A stretch of DNA of 64,000 bases from Pseudomonadota bacterium. GTDB taxonomy: Bacteria; Pseudomonadota; Gammaproteobacteria; Pseudomonadales; Oceanobacteraceae. This document shows, piece after piece, positions 35,225-44,656 of the stretch; the first letter of the stretch is position 1; every line of letters begins with the position of its first letter. Location of the stretch: contig JAIXHJ010000017.1 in the NCBI GenBank assembly GCA_030145845.1, positions 40,878 through 104,877 on the forward strand, in the 5' to 3' direction. Below the pieces are notes generated by a model that was not told where the DNA came from, did not search any database, and saw nothing but the letters and a program-made list of their open reading frames with translations. The translations under genes were made by a program, and so were the position numbers.

Positions 35225-35715
35225 CCCTGCCTGATATCGAACAGACCTGCCTGGAACTGGGTGACCGCCTGGAAGCCTACCTGGCCCATAACAATCTTGA
35301 ACAGCCACTGCTGGTCGGCATCCGCACCGGTGGCGTCTGGGTCGCCGACCGCCTGCAGGAAAAACTGCAGAGTGCCGACGGTGTCAGCTCACTGGATATC
35401 AGCTTCTACCGTGATGACTTCACCCGCCACGGCCTGCACCCGCAGGTGACGGGTTCCGAACTGCCGGACAGCATCGAAGACCGCCATATTGTGCTGATCG
35501 ATGACGTCATTATGAGTGGCCGCACCATCCGTGCCGCCATGAACGAACTTTTTGATTACGGCCGCCCGGCCAGCATTACCCTGGTCAGCCTGCTCGACAT
35601 CGGCCGCCGCGAACTGCCGATTCAGCCCGACCTGTGCGGTGCCCGGCTGGAACTGGAAGACGGACAGCTGGTCAAGCTGAGTGGCCCGCAGCCACTGCAA
35701 CTGACACTCGCCTGA
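35221..35715 (+). CDS. pyrR: PyrR bifunctional pyrimidine regulator / uracil phosphoribosyltransferase
   Basis: A 164-residue phosphoribosyltransferase-fold protein with the PRPP loop IVLIDDVIMSGRTIRAAMNE. In Gram-positives PyrR also binds pyr mRNA; in Pseudomonas-type bacteria its regulatory role is less clear. It overlaps ruvX and precedes pyrB by 25 bp. I do not see a PyrR-binding attenuator in that short gap. Confidence 0.92.
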   Translation: MTLPDIEQTCLELGDRLEAYLAHNNLEQPLLVGIRTGGVWVADRLQEKLQSADGVSSLDISFYRDDFTRHGLHPQVTGSELPDSIEDRHIVLIDDVIMSGRTIRAAMNELFDYGRPASITLVSLLDIGRRELPIQPDLCGARLELEDGQLVKLSGPQPLQLTLA

Positions 35716-35740
35716 TTTGTGATTTAAGAGACGCCCTGCC

Positions 35741-36748
35741 ATGAATACTGACCCAAGCCAGGTGCAGCTGACCGCCGACGGGCGGCTGAAGCACTTCCTC
35801 ACGACTGAAGGCCTCAGCCTCGACCTGCTGACCGAGATTCTCGACACCGCCGATTCCTTTATCAGCACCCAGGAACGGGCGGTGAAAAAAGTACCGCTGC
35901 TGCGCGGTAAAACCGTGGTGAACCTGTTTTTCGAAAACAGCACCCGCACCCGCTCCACCTTTGAACTGGCGGCCAAGCGCCTGTCGGCGGATATTCTCAA
36001 CCTGGATATTGCCCGCTCCGCCACGTCCAAAGGCGAAACCCTGATGGATACCCTGTGGAATCTGGAAGCCATGTACTCCGACATGTTTGTCGTCCGTCAT
36101 GCCGATTCCGGAGCCGCCCATTTTATTGCCGAACAGGTCACGCCGAACGTCGCCATCATCAACGCCGGTGATGGCCGCCACGCACACCCGACCCAGGCCA
36201 TGCTGGATATGCTGACCATCCGCCGCCATAAAGGCAGCATTGAAGGTAAGGTGGTGGCGATTGTCGGAGACATCCTGCATTCCCGCGTTGCCCGCTCGCA
36301 GATTTATGCCCTGAACACCCTTGGCGCCGCCGAAGTACGGGTCATCGGCCCGGGTACCCTGCTGCCGAAAGACATCGAAGCGCTGGGCTGCAAAGCCTTC
36401 TACCGCATGGAAGACGGCCTCAGGGACTGCGACGTGGTGATCATGCTGCGCCTGCAGAAAGAACGGATGCAGAAGGCCCTGCTGCCATCCGAAGGTGAAT
36501 TTTTCCGCCTCTACGGTCTCACCGAAGAGAAGCTGGCCATCGCCCGTCCGGACGCCATCGTCATGCACCCGGGTCCGATCAACCGCGGCGTGGAAATTGA
36601 ATCCGCGGTAGCCGATGGCATGCAGTCGGTCATTCTCAATCAGGTCAGTTACGGCATTGCCGTGCGCATGGCGGTCATGGCCATGGCCATGAGCGGCCAG
36701 CAGCAGGAAAAGAATGATCCGGCTGGTCAGGAGGAGGCATCCGCATGA
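35741..36748 (+). CDS. pyrB: aspartate carbamoyltransferase catalytic subunit
   Basis: A 335-residue enzyme forming N-carbamoyl-aspartate in de novo pyrimidine synthesis. Key motifs are [19 protein letters not shown] (carbamoyl-phosphate binding) and [14 protein letters not shown]. The N-terminal extension before the core, and the partner gene that overlaps it by 4 nt, match class A aspartate transcarbamoylases, which form a dodecamer with an inactive dihydroorotase-like subunit. Confidence 0.96.
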   Translation: MNTDPSQVQLTADGRLKHFLTTEGLSLDLLTEILDTADSFISTQERAVKKVPLLRGKTVVNLFFENSTRTRSTFELAAKRLSADILNLDIARSATSKGETLMDTLWNLEAMYSDMFVVRHADSGAAHFIAEQVTPNVAIINAGDGRHAHPTQAMLDMLTIRRHKGSIEGKVVAIVGDILHSRVARSQIYALNTLGAAEVRVIGPGTLLPKDIEALGCKAFYRMEDGLRDCDVVIMLRLQKERMQKALLPSEGEFFRLYGLTEEKLAIARPDAIVMHPGPINRGVEIESAVADGMQSVILNQVSYGIAVRMAVMAMAMSGQQQEKNDPAGQEEASA

Positions 36749-38010
36749 GATACCTGCATATTGAAAACGCGCGCCTGATCGATCCGGCCCGGCAGCTCGA
36801 CAGCGTCAGCGATATTTACATTGCCGAAGGACGCATCGCCGCCATTGGCCACAAACCATCCTGCGGTGAAATCGAACAAAGCCTGAATGCCGCCGGCCAG
36901 TGGCTGGTGCCGGGCTTTATCGACCTCGGTGCCCACCTGCCGGAACCCGGCTTTACCCAGAAAGGCTCCATTGCCAGTGAAACCCGCGCCGCCTGTGCCA
37001 GCGGTTTCACCCATATCTGCTCACTGCCGGACACCAAACCGGTCGCTGACAGCAGCGCGGTGATTCAGCAGATTCAGGAAAAAGCCGCCAAAGCCGGTTA
37101 CGCCAGTGTCCTGCCGCTGGGCGCTGCCACGCAGGGGCTGGCCGGCGAACAGCTGGCCAATATGGTCGGCCTGCACGATGCCGGCTGCGTTGCCCTGACC
37201 AACGCCCGTCAGCCGTTCAAGGATAACTATGTCCTGCGCCGGGTGATGGAATATGCCGCCACCTACGGCATTCCGCTGTTCCTGCAGGCGGAGGATGTGT
37301 CCCTCGCCGAAGGTGGCTGCATGCATGAAGGTCCGGTCGCCACCCGCATGGGTCTGAGCGGTATTCCCGGCACCGCCGAAACCACGGCACTGGCGCAGAT
37401 TCTGCTGCTCGCCGAACAAACCGGCGTGCGTATTCATATCAGCCAGGTCAGCACCGCACGCAGTGTTGCCATGCTGCGTCAGGCACGCCACGAAGGACTG
37501 GCAGTCACCGCCGATACCCCACTGGCCAACCTGGTGTACACCGACGCGGCCGTGGCCGGCTTTAACAGCCTCTATAACGTACAGCCGCCGCTGCGCAGCG
37601 AAGCCGACCGCGAAGCCCTGCTGAATGCCGTCAACACCGGTGAGCTGGCCATCAGCTCCAACCACCGGCCGCATGAAATTGCTGCCAAGAAAGCACCGTT
37701 TGCGGATGCCGAAGCCGGCATGAGTCTGTTTGATGCCTTCCTGCCGCTGGCGCTGCAACTGGTGGGAAAAGGTGAACTGCAGTTATCCGCCCTGATCGCC
37801 GCGGTCAGCAACCAGCCGGCCGGCGTACTGGGACTGGATCACGGCCTGAAAGAAGGCGCCTGGTTCAGTGCCGCCCTGATTGATCCGGCAGCAGAGCGCA
37901 GCTTCAGTGCACAGGATCTGTATTCAAAAGGGAAAAACAGCCCACTGAACGGCGACACGCTGAAGGGTTCCGTCAGTGCGGTGTTCGTGGACGGCCGGCA
38001 GGTTTTTTAA
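36745..38010 (+). CDS. pyrC': inactive dihydroorotase-like subunit of class A ATCase (PyrC')
   Basis: A 421-residue amidohydrolase-fold protein. The metal motif, normally D-x-H-x-H, reads D-L-G-A-H ([12 protein letters not shown]), losing the first histidine. A second metal histidine before E-D is replaced (FLQAEDVS), and the usual DHAPH is NHRPH. It therefore cannot be a normal zinc dihydroorotase and matches the non-catalytic PyrC' partner that stabilises PyrB in Pseudomonas. A real dihydroorotase must lie elsewhere in the genome. It overlaps pyrB by 4 nt. Confidence 0.92.
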   Translation: MRYLHIENARLIDPARQLDSVSDIYIAEGRIAAIGHKPSCGEIEQSLNAAGQWLVPGFIDLGAHLPEPGFTQKGSIASETRAACASGFTHICSLPDTKPVADSSAVIQQIQEKAAKAGYASVLPLGAATQGLAGEQLANMVGLHDAGCVALTNARQPFKDNYVLRRVMEYAATYGIPLFLQAEDVSLAEGGCMHEGPVATRMGLSGIPGTAETTALAQILLLAEQTGVRIHISQVSTARSVAMLRQARHEGLAVTADTPLANLVYTDAAVAGFNSLYNVQPPLRSEADREALLNAVNTGELAISSNHRPHEIAAKKAPFADAEAGMSLFDAFLPLALQLVGKGELQLSALIAAVSNQPAGVLGLDHGLKEGAWFSAALIDPAAERSFSAQDLYSKGKNSPLNGDTLKGSVSAVFVDGRQVF

Positions 38011-38018
38011 CCCCGGCC

Positions 38019-38053
38019 GGCGGCAGAAACGGTGTTATGCCGTTTTTGCCGCC
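38019..38053. terminator. bidirectional hairpin between convergent pyrC' and DUF554 genes
   Basis: A 14-bp stem, GGCGGCAGAAACGG (38019-38032) with CCGTTTTTGCCGCC (38040-38053), has one G-U pair and a 7-base loop. It lies between two converging genes. There is no clean U-tract on either side, so termination is likely but not certain. Confidence 0.55.
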
Positions 38054-38062
38054 ACCCGATCC

Positions 38063-38791
38063 TCAGCCAAATCCCAGGTGACGCCAAAGATAAGAGAAGG
38101 GCACCACCAGCAGTAACGCCGGCAGAAAATTAATGACCGCAAAATTCATAATCCCTGCCATCCGCATACCGACCGCAATCATAATAATGCCACCAACGGC
38201 AGAAAAATCGGCGAAGGCAATATCATCCATATAAGGAATGATCATTTTTGCCAGCAGGAACAGCGCGGTCTGAACCAGCAGCTGGGCAATAAAAATCAGC
38301 GCGATACTCGGCCCCATGCTGATGGCAAAAATCATCGCGGTCAGAAAATCCATCATCGCCTTCACCAGCAGCAACTGATATTCACCGGTAAGACCTTCGG
38401 TAATGGAACCCAGAATACCCAGTCCGCTGGCGGTAAAAATCACAATCAGCGAATTAAACTGCATACTGAATTCTTCGCCGCTCAGGCGTGATCGCACGGG
38501 AAAAATCTTCTGCATTAATGTCTGTGCCCCTGCAGCTGCGCGGGTGACTCCTTTTTCAAAATACAGCAGCTCACCGACCGCCGTACCCAGAATAAAAGCC
38601 ATCACCACCACCGCCAGATAATGCAGGCTGTCGAGCATATGAATACCAATGGCAACCGCACACAGAGCAAAGGTCGGAGTCAGGCCGGCACGCAGACGTT
38701 CGGGCAGATGATTGGCCAGCAGCACGCCAACCAGAGTGCCGCTGATAATGCCGGCGCTGTTAATTAAAGGACCAATCATAGGATCAGACAT
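38063..38791 (-). CDS. DUF554 family membrane protein
   Basis: A 242-residue integral membrane protein with about seven hydrophobic segments. Start PLINSAGIISGTLVGVLLAN and the later SITEGLTGEYQLLLVKAMMD are typical of DUF554 (YdfK/YqgA type). No function is established; a transport role is possible. It converges on pyrC' and has its own promoter region shared with nothing obvious. Confidence 0.88.
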   Translation of the reverse strand: MSDPMIGPLINSAGIISGTLVGVLLANHLPERLRAGLTPTFALCAVAIGIHMLDSLHYLAVVVMAFILGTAVGELLYFEKGVTRAAAGAQTLMQKIFPVRSRLSGEEFSMQFNSLIVIFTASGLGILGSITEGLTGEYQLLLVKAMMDFLTAMIFAISMGPSIALIFIAQLLVQTALFLLAKMIIPYMDDIAFADFSAVGGIIMIAVGMRMAGIMNFAVINFLPALLLVVPFSYLWRHLGFG

Positions 38792-38898
38792 CCTGACAGA
38801 CAGAAAAGAGGGAAGCTGCAGAATCCGGCAGCATTTCTATTATAGGCAGCCGCCACAAGGTGAAAAACCCAGGATGCTGGAACAGTGTGATGACAGCC

Positions 38899-39645
38899 TC
38901 AGCACCATAGCCGGCCGACCGGCGTCTGCGGACTGTAGTGTGCGGCCACCTGCGCCTGCAGCAGTTCGGCACAGGCCAGGGCATCCGTATGTGCATGGTG
39001 CGGATGATAAAACGGCAGGTGATAACGGCGGCGGCAATCGGCCAGCCGCAGCGAAACCCGCCGGCGTCCGCACAGCCGCTGCCACAATGTCAGCCGGTTG
39101 GCTGCCGCTTCCAGCTCCATGGTATCAATCACCGGAAACTGAATGCCTTCACCCAGCCGGCGCAACAGCGCCTGATTAAGGAAATTACGTTCCATAAAAC
39201 GGTAGTGCGCCACCACCACCCGCCCGGCCAGCTGTTCCAGCAGCGGCTGCAGATAACGGGCAAGATCCGGTGACTCTTCGATATCGCTGTGGGTAATGCC
39301 GTGTATCACCACCGACTCCTCCCCCAGGCGTGAACGCGGGCGCACAATCCAGTGACGTGAATCGCGGTTATAAATTCTTTGCAGCTGCATCGGCACCACA
39401 CCGATACTGACTATATCCCCCTGCTCCGGGTCCAGCCCGGTAGTCTCAAAGTCGATGGCCACCAGCGGGACTTCAGCGATCGGGGTGTCCGCCGGCGGCA
39501 GTCCCTGGGCATAAAAATGGCGCAGAACAGCCGCCTGTGCACTTTGTGCCAGCTGCTGATAACGCGCCGGCCAGTCGGTTGCCGGAGCGTCGCCGCTGAC
39601 CGTCTGCGGCTCCTCATTAATCTGTCCCGGGCGCAGATAAAACAT
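38899..39645 (-). CDS. DEDDh 3'-5' exonuclease (DNA polymerase III epsilon-like)
   Basis: A 248-residue protein with an exonuclease domain from about residue 65. The Exo I motif is VAIDFETTGLDPEQGDIVSI with the catalytic Asp and Glu, Exo II lies in VVVAHYRFMERNFL, and Exo III has the H-x3-D type HAHTDALACAELL. It is probably not the replicative proofreading subunit because it lacks a recognisable polymerase-binding tail and pairs with a signalling protein. Its start overlaps that gene's stop by 1 nt, so the two are translationally coupled. Confidence 0.85.
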   Translation of the reverse strand: MFYLRPGQINEEPQTVSGDAPATDWPARYQQLAQSAQAAVLRHFYAQGLPPADTPIAEVPLVAIDFETTGLDPEQGDIVSIGVVPMQLQRIYNRDSRHWIVRPRSRLGEESVVIHGITHSDIEESPDLARYLQPLLEQLAGRVVVAHYRFMERNFLNQALLRRLGEGIQFPVIDTMELEAAANRLTLWQRLCGRRRVSLRLADCRRRYHLPFYHPHHAHTDALACAELLQAQVAAHYSPQTPVGRLWC

Positions 39646-41516
39646 CAGACTGTCCGTCCCGGCTGGTAACGGTATTTCAGATATTTCTGCGCATTGGCCA
39701 CGATCAGAAAAGCATCGCGCAGATTTTTGCGTTCAAAGTCGGATAAATTTTCCGGCTCAATATTGTTGTCCGGTTCGATGCCCGCATCCAGGTCCAGCGC
39801 CTGATGGCGGATGCGGACCATGGCAATTAATTCCAGCGCATCACGCAGGTCCGGCCCACTGCCCGGCGACAGAATTTTTGCATCAATAATATCCTGCAGC
39901 CGCTCGAAGGAATTACGCGATGAAGAACCGACCGATAACGCATGCACACGGATCAGATCTGCTAGTGGCGCGGTTCCGCGGCGTTTCATATTGATGGATT
40001 GGGTATGATTGCCGTTCACTTCCATCACGAAACTTTTGAAAAAGCCCAACGGGGGCGTCCGCTGCAGTGCACAGCGCGCCATGCAGGCGAGAAAGCGGCT
40101 GTTATGCTGCGCTTTGCTGCGGATCAGTTTATTCAGCATATCCGCCCAGCGGGTTTCACCCCACACGCCTTCCAGATCAAAGAAAATAGAACTGTTGAGC
40201 AGGAATTCCGGCGTTGGTTTTTCGATCCAGTCGGTAAAATACTGCTCCCAGACTTTCAGTGGCTGCCGCCAGGTTTTATTGGTGGCCATAATGCCGCCAT
40301 TACAATACTGGTAACCGCAGGCGGCCAGGCCGTCTGCAACAAAGGTTGCCAGCTGCAGAAAATAGTCATCGTGCTGTTCCGCATTAAAACGGTTATCGAG
40401 AATAATGGCGTTATCCTGATCCGTCACAATCAGCTGCTCTTCGCGGGCCATCGAGCCCAGCGCAAGAAAACAATAAGGCACTGGCGGCGGACCGAGTTTT
40501 TCTTCCGCCAACTCCAGCAGACGCTGCTTGAAGCTGCGGCCGATCACCGCCATGGAGCTGCCGATCATGCGTGAGTTGGCATCCTCAGCAATCATGCGGC
40601 GGAAACTGGAACGCACGTGCGGCACCAGTGCCGTCAGTTCCTCCACCGTCTGCGCACTGAAAATGCTGCGCACCACAAACAGGCTGTTCTGCGATTCATA
40701 CTGCACAATATCCGGCAGGGTAATGACGCCCAGCGGAATGCCTTTACGCAGTACCGGCAGGTGATGCACGTTATCACGCAGCATGCGCAGCATGGCTTCA
40801 AATACCAGCTGGTTATGGGCCACCCAGGTCAGCTGTGAACTCATGACCTCCGTGACCGGGGTTTCAAACGGCAGTCCGGCAGCCACCAGCCGGTCGGTGA
40901 TATCACGGTCGGTGACAATCCCCACCAGAGCGTCTTCCGCTGCCCGGGTTTCATCCACCACCAGCAGCGCCGACACATTTTCTTCCGTCATGCACTGCGC
41001 CGCCATGCGTGCACTGGCGGTGTAGGGCAGCAGCACAGGATCACGGCTGACCAGGGTTTCAATGCGCGCCGTCATCAGCTCGTTGGCATCTTCACGGCGC
41101 GCGACCGCCTGACGCAGACGGGTGCGGTCTTCGACTTCCACCTGATCGGCAAAGTCTTCGTATTCCTCAAACAGCTGCGCGAATAATTCCGCCGGCACCA
41201 GATAGGTCAGGGAATCTTCCAGTGCGGTCACCGGAAAGCGCACACGCCGGTTTCGCAGCAGACCGAATTCACCGAAAAAGCCACCCGCCGTCAGCCGGTT
41301 ATAAAGCTCACCGTTACGGCGGTACACTTCCACCGCACCGCTGCGCAGAATAAACCAGTCGTTGATTTCCGCCCCTAATTCCAGAATCTGGCTGCCGGCT
41401 TTGTAGTAAGCCACATCCACCGACTGCGCGACCTGCTGCAGAACATCGTCCGGCAACAGACTGAAGGGCTGATGCTGACGCAGGAATTCAAGAATTTCGA
41501 TCTGTTCGGCCTGCAT
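39645..41516 (-). CDS. cyclic-nucleotide-binding / CBS / DUF294 nucleotidyltransferase-like signalling protein
   Basis: A 623-residue modular protein. Residues ~15-130 form a cNMP-binding domain (GGFFGEFGLL). Residues ~165-285 hold a CBS pair (VTDRDITDRLVAAG and HLPVLRKGIPLGVITLPDIV). Residues ~325-460 form a nucleotidyltransferase-like DUF294 domain with GSMAREEQLIVTDQDNAII, and a helical DUF294 C-terminal part follows. The GS...DQD pattern suggests nucleotidyl transfer, substrate unknown. It commonly pairs with an exonuclease gene, as here, and with acetate/solute transporter regulation in other bacteria. Confidence 0.88.
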   Translation of the reverse strand: MQAEQIEILEFLRQHQPFSLLPDDVLQQVAQSVDVAYYKAGSQILELGAEINDWFILRSGAVEVYRRNGELYNRLTAGGFFGEFGLLRNRRVRFPVTALEDSLTYLVPAELFAQLFEEYEDFADQVEVEDRTRLRQAVARREDANELMTARIETLVSRDPVLLPYTASARMAAQCMTEENVSALLVVDETRAAEDALVGIVTDRDITDRLVAAGLPFETPVTEVMSSQLTWVAHNQLVFEAMLRMLRDNVHHLPVLRKGIPLGVITLPDIVQYESQNSLFVVRSIFSAQTVEELTALVPHVRSSFRRMIAEDANSRMIGSSMAVIGRSFKQRLLELAEEKLGPPPVPYCFLALGSMAREEQLIVTDQDNAIILDNRFNAEQHDDYFLQLATFVADGLAACGYQYCNGGIMATNKTWRQPLKVWEQYFTDWIEKPTPEFLLNSSIFFDLEGVWGETRWADMLNKLIRSKAQHNSRFLACMARCALQRTPPLGFFKSFVMEVNGNHTQSINMKRRGTAPLADLIRVHALSVGSSSRNSFERLQDIIDAKILSPGSGPDLRDALELIAMVRIRHQALDLDAGIEPDNNIEPENLSDFERKNLRDAFLIVANAQKYLKYRYQPGRTV

Positions 41517-41560
41517 AAAACTCCCGCTGTATCATTCTGCTGTCATTAACCGCTGCAATA

Positions 41561-41586
41561 AAAAAAGCCCGGTCGGAACCGGGCTT
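41561..41586 (-). terminator. rho-independent terminator of the BCCT gene
   Basis: AAGCCCGGT (41565-41573) pairs perfectly with ACCGGGCTT (41578-41586) around CGGA. On the minus strand it is followed by a run of U residues (A-run 41560-41566 on the plus strand), placing it just after the transporter stop. Confidence 0.85.
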
Positions 41587-41591
41587 CTGCG

Positions 41592-43226
41592 TTACTTAAC
41601 GCGCGGTTCCGATATCAGCCCTTTCACCATGGAAAAGGCTGCCACCAGCAGCACGATGGTAAAGGGCAGACCGGTAGACACTGCCATCGCCTGCAACGCC
41701 ACCAGACCACCGCCAAGGATCAGGGCAATCGCCACCAGACCTTCAAACGTACACCAGAAAACACGCTGCGGCGTGGGTGAATCTACCTTACCACCGGCAG
41801 AAATCACATCAATCACCAGCGAGCCGGAATCCGATGAGGTGACGAAGAATACGATCACCAGAATAATGGCAATAAAGGACGTAATCTGCGCCAGCGGCAA
41901 TGCATCCAGCATCGCAAACAGCTGCAGCGGCAAGGCCGCTTCCGCCGCCGCGGTGTAACCGTCCTGTACATACTGATCAATGGCAGTGCCGCCGAATACT
42001 GTCATCCACAGCACACAGGCGGCGGACGGAACCAGCAGTACGGAGACAATAAATTCACGCACAGTGCGGCCGCGGGAAACACGGGCGATAAACATACCGA
42101 CGAAAGGTGACCAGGAAATCCACCAGGCCCAGTAGAAAGCCGTCCAGCCGGAAGCAAAGTTGCTGTCTTCGCGGTTAACCGGATTGGCCAGTGCCGGCAG
42201 GTTGACCAGGTAAGCCCACAGGTTCTCAAAGAAACCGGTGAAAATCGCCAGCGTCGGACCGACAATAATCACGAACAGCAGCAACAGGGCTGCCAGCACC
42301 ATATTAATTTCCGACAGCCGTTTCACCCCGGCATCCAGACCGGCCACCACGGATACCATGGCGATGGCGGTAATGCCGATAACCAGCAGGATCTGAGTGG
42401 TTTCCCCGAGCGGGATACCGAACAGATAATTCAGCCCGGAAGCAGCCTGCGATGCCCCCAGCCCCAGCGATGTCGCCAGACCAAACAACGTCGCCAGCAC
42501 CGCCAGAATATCAATGATATGGCCGGCCCAGCCCCAGACCCGCTCACCCAGCAGCGGATAAAACACCGAACGGATGGTCAGCGGCAGACCTTTATTGAAC
42601 GAAAATAACGCCAGCCCCAGCGCCAGCACGGCATAAATCGCCCACGGATGCAGCGCCCAGTGATAAATCGTGGCCGCCATACCCAGGGAATGCGCGGCGG
42701 CAGCGTCACCGCCAGCTCCGCCCAGTGGCGCCCAATCGGTACGCACGCCGTCGTCACCGACCGTCACACCACCCAGTGAGCTGCTGAAATGCGACAGTGG
42801 TTCGGATACCCCGTAGAACATCAGACCAATACCCATACCGGCAGCAAACAGCATGGCAAACCAGCCACTGTAAGTGTAATCCGGGGTCGCTTCGGTGCCG
42901 CCGAGACGCACTTTGCCCAGCGGTGAGACCACCAGCAACAGACAGACAATCACGAAAATATTACCCGCACCGAGGAATAACCAGTCGAGGTTACTGGTCA
43001 GCCAGTTACGGATATCTTTGAACAGGGGTTCCGCCTGCTGATGAAACATCAGCGTGAACACCACAAACAGAATCACGGCCAGGCCGGAAATTGCAAACAC
43101 CCGGTTATGGATATCCATACCGAACGGCCCGACGTTAACAACGATGTTATCCTGCCCGACTTTATAGTCGGTATCGATCGGATTCACCTCACCGTCGGGA
43201 ATCATAGGATCATTTTTATCAGCCAT
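41592..43226 (-). CDS. BCCT-family transporter (betaine/carnitine/choline type)
   Basis: A 544-residue carrier with 12 expected membrane segments. The family region is clear: FASGWTAFYWAWWISWSPFV followed by GMFIARVSRGRTVREF, and early GIGLMFYGVSEPLSHF. ATG at 43226 is preceded by GGGAGG at 9 bases; the frame opens further to 43334 without a site. BCCT carriers import compatible solutes or choline, often osmotically activated. The C-terminal cytoplasmic tail is short here, unlike osmosensing BetP. No choline oxidation genes are nearby, so the substrate is open. Confidence 0.9.
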   Translation of the reverse strand: MADKNDPMIPDGEVNPIDTDYKVGQDNIVVNVGPFGMDIHNRVFAISGLAVILFVVFTLMFHQQAEPLFKDIRNWLTSNLDWLFLGAGNIFVIVCLLLVVSPLGKVRLGGTEATPDYTYSGWFAMLFAAGMGIGLMFYGVSEPLSHFSSSLGGVTVGDDGVRTDWAPLGGAGGDAAAAHSLGMAATIYHWALHPWAIYAVLALGLALFSFNKGLPLTIRSVFYPLLGERVWGWAGHIIDILAVLATLFGLATSLGLGASQAASGLNYLFGIPLGETTQILLVIGITAIAMVSVVAGLDAGVKRLSEINMVLAALLLLFVIIVGPTLAIFTGFFENLWAYLVNLPALANPVNREDSNFASGWTAFYWAWWISWSPFVGMFIARVSRGRTVREFIVSVLLVPSAACVLWMTVFGGTAIDQYVQDGYTAAAEAALPLQLFAMLDALPLAQITSFIAIILVIVFFVTSSDSGSLVIDVISAGGKVDSPTPQRVFWCTFEGLVAIALILGGGLVALQAMAVSTGLPFTIVLLVAAFSMVKGLISEPRVK

Positions 43227-43451
43227 TGCGGCTTGCCTCCCGTTTTTTTTCAGGGGTTTAACTGAAACCTGCAGGCTGCAGGGAAAAGTGCATTCCGGGG
43301 TCGCCCCGGAAATTAAGCCATCTGTGCAGACCATCCGGCCGCAACAGACGAAAGACGCAGGCGTATCCAGCTACCTGCTAAAGCAGGGCGTTACCATAGC
43401 ATATTTCAGGCCGGAACCGGGCCGGGTGAACGCAATTAAAGTCAGGAATGC
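43227..43451. other. 225-bp leader between the LysR gene and the BCCT gene with two palindromes
   Basis: CCTGCAG-G-CTGCAGG (43268-43282) is a perfect palindrome, and TTCCGGGG (43293-43300) pairs with CCCCGGAA (43304-43311) around TCG. The second could end the lysR transcript or structure the transporter leader. No gene is visible. Confidence 0.4.
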
Positions 43452-44405
43452 TCAGCTGCGGGATTTCGCCAGCAGCAGGCTGAGATTATCAAGCGACGGT
43501 GGCAGCGGCTGCTCAGCGCGGAACAGCGGCAGAATAAAATCGATCAGCAGCTGCAGACGCAGCGGCTGATTATCGCGGTCACGGTAGAGCATGCAGACTT
43601 TACGCGGCTCGCCCTGCCAGTCGGACGCCACTTCCACCAGTTCCCCCCGCTGACAGAATTCCTCCGCCGTGGTCCACGGCAGCAGAGACACGCCCAGTCC
43701 GGCGGCCACCGAACGCGCGGCCACCGTCATATTGTCCACCCCCACACGGATATTGCGTCCGGGGCGGTAGGTCTGATGGTCGCCGCTGCGGCGGTTGACC
43801 AGGCTCCAGTGGCTGACCGGACGCGCCAGCACCAGTGGCCAGTCATCCAGCTGCTGCACACTCTCCAGTGTCTGCCATTGTGTCTGCTGTGGCGCACAGT
43901 AAAAAGCGAACGGAATATCCACCAGATGGCGCTGAATCCAGTCGGAGTCCTGCTGTTCCCCCACCCGCACCGCCAGGTCCACGGAATGCTCGGGCAGATC
44001 AATATTGCGGTTGGACAGATTCAGATCGAGGGTGATTTTCGGATATTCACGGGTGAACATATTCAGCACTTCGCCCAGCCAGGCAAGGCTGATATCCACC
44101 GGCGCGCTGATACGGATACTGCCCTGCGCGCCATGCTGATCTTCGTGCAGGGCGCGGCTGACATTCTGCAGTTCCTCGACCAGCGGTGCACAGCGCTCAA
44201 AATACTGGCGCCCGCTTTCGGTCAGCGTCATATGGTGCGCATCGCGGTGCAGCAGGCGCACCTGCAACTGATCTTCCAGCTGACTGATGCGCCGGCTCAG
44301 CGTCGAGACCGGCATCGACAGCTGTGCCGCTGCCTGACGGTAACTGCCGGCGGCGGCCAGCACACAGAAGCGGTACATATCATCCAGTGAAAAGCGGTTC
44401 TTCAT
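43452..44405 (-). CDS. LysR-family transcriptional regulator
   Basis: A 317-residue regulator. N-terminal HTH (FCVLAAAGSYRQAAAQLSMP, then STLSRRISQLEDQL) and a C-terminal substrate-binding fold (RISAPVDISLAWLGEVL, then VDLAVRVGE). It is divergent from the decayed EamA transporter start at 44515 and may have controlled it. The BCCT gene lies downstream on the same strand after 225 bp. Ligand unknown. Confidence 0.9.
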   Translation of the reverse strand: MKNRFSLDDMYRFCVLAAAGSYRQAAAQLSMPVSTLSRRISQLEDQLQVRLLHRDAHHMTLTESGRQYFERCAPLVEELQNVSRALHEDQHGAQGSIRISAPVDISLAWLGEVLNMFTREYPKITLDLNLSNRNIDLPEHSVDLAVRVGEQQDSDWIQRHLVDIPFAFYCAPQQTQWQTLESVQQLDDWPLVLARPVSHWSLVNRRSGDHQTYRPGRNIRVGVDNMTVAARSVAAGLGVSLLPWTTAEEFCQRGELVEVASDWQGEPRKVCMLYRDRDNQPLRLQLLIDFILPLFRAEQPLPPSLDNLSLLLAKSRS

Positions 44406-44514
44406 CGGCGCCCCGTTTTGATTTCATTTATGGAAACAAGGATACCGCTGATGCTTATTTTTAACAAAATCAGAACCTATACACTGGGCGCTTCCTGCCG
44501 TTACGGATACCGCT

Positions 44515-44600
44515 ATGAACCCTCAGCGCGCTTCTGCTTACCTTCTGCTGCTCATCTGTGTGTTTGCCTGGGGCAGCAATGGCGCCAGCGCCTGCGGCCG
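44515..44600 (+). pseudogene. remnant 5' end of an EamA (DMT) transporter gene
   Basis: From ATG at 44515 the frame encodes a start that looks like the first membrane helix of an EamA permease (AYLLLLICVFAWGSN). Similarity ends at about 44580-44600, where the sequence runs straight into the terminator of the neighbouring peroxidase gene. GGATACC precedes the ATG, so the original ribosome site survives. A deletion appears to have fused the transporter start to the peroxidase 3' flank. The frame stays open to 44784 but that part is antisense to the peroxidase gene. It could instead be a chance short ORF. Confidence 0.5.
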
Positions 44601-44610
44601 GCAGCGGAAT

Positions 44611-44636
44611 AAAAAAGCCCCGCAGGGCGGGGCTTT
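44611..44636 (-). terminator. rho-independent terminator of the cytochrome c peroxidase gene
   Basis: AAAGCCCCGC (44614-44623) pairs perfectly with GCGGGGCTTT (44627-44636) around AGG. Read leftward it is followed by a U-run (A-run 44611-44616), 20 bp after the peroxidase stop. Confidence 0.88.
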
Positions 44637-44656
44637 GTACACAGCAATGAGACGCT

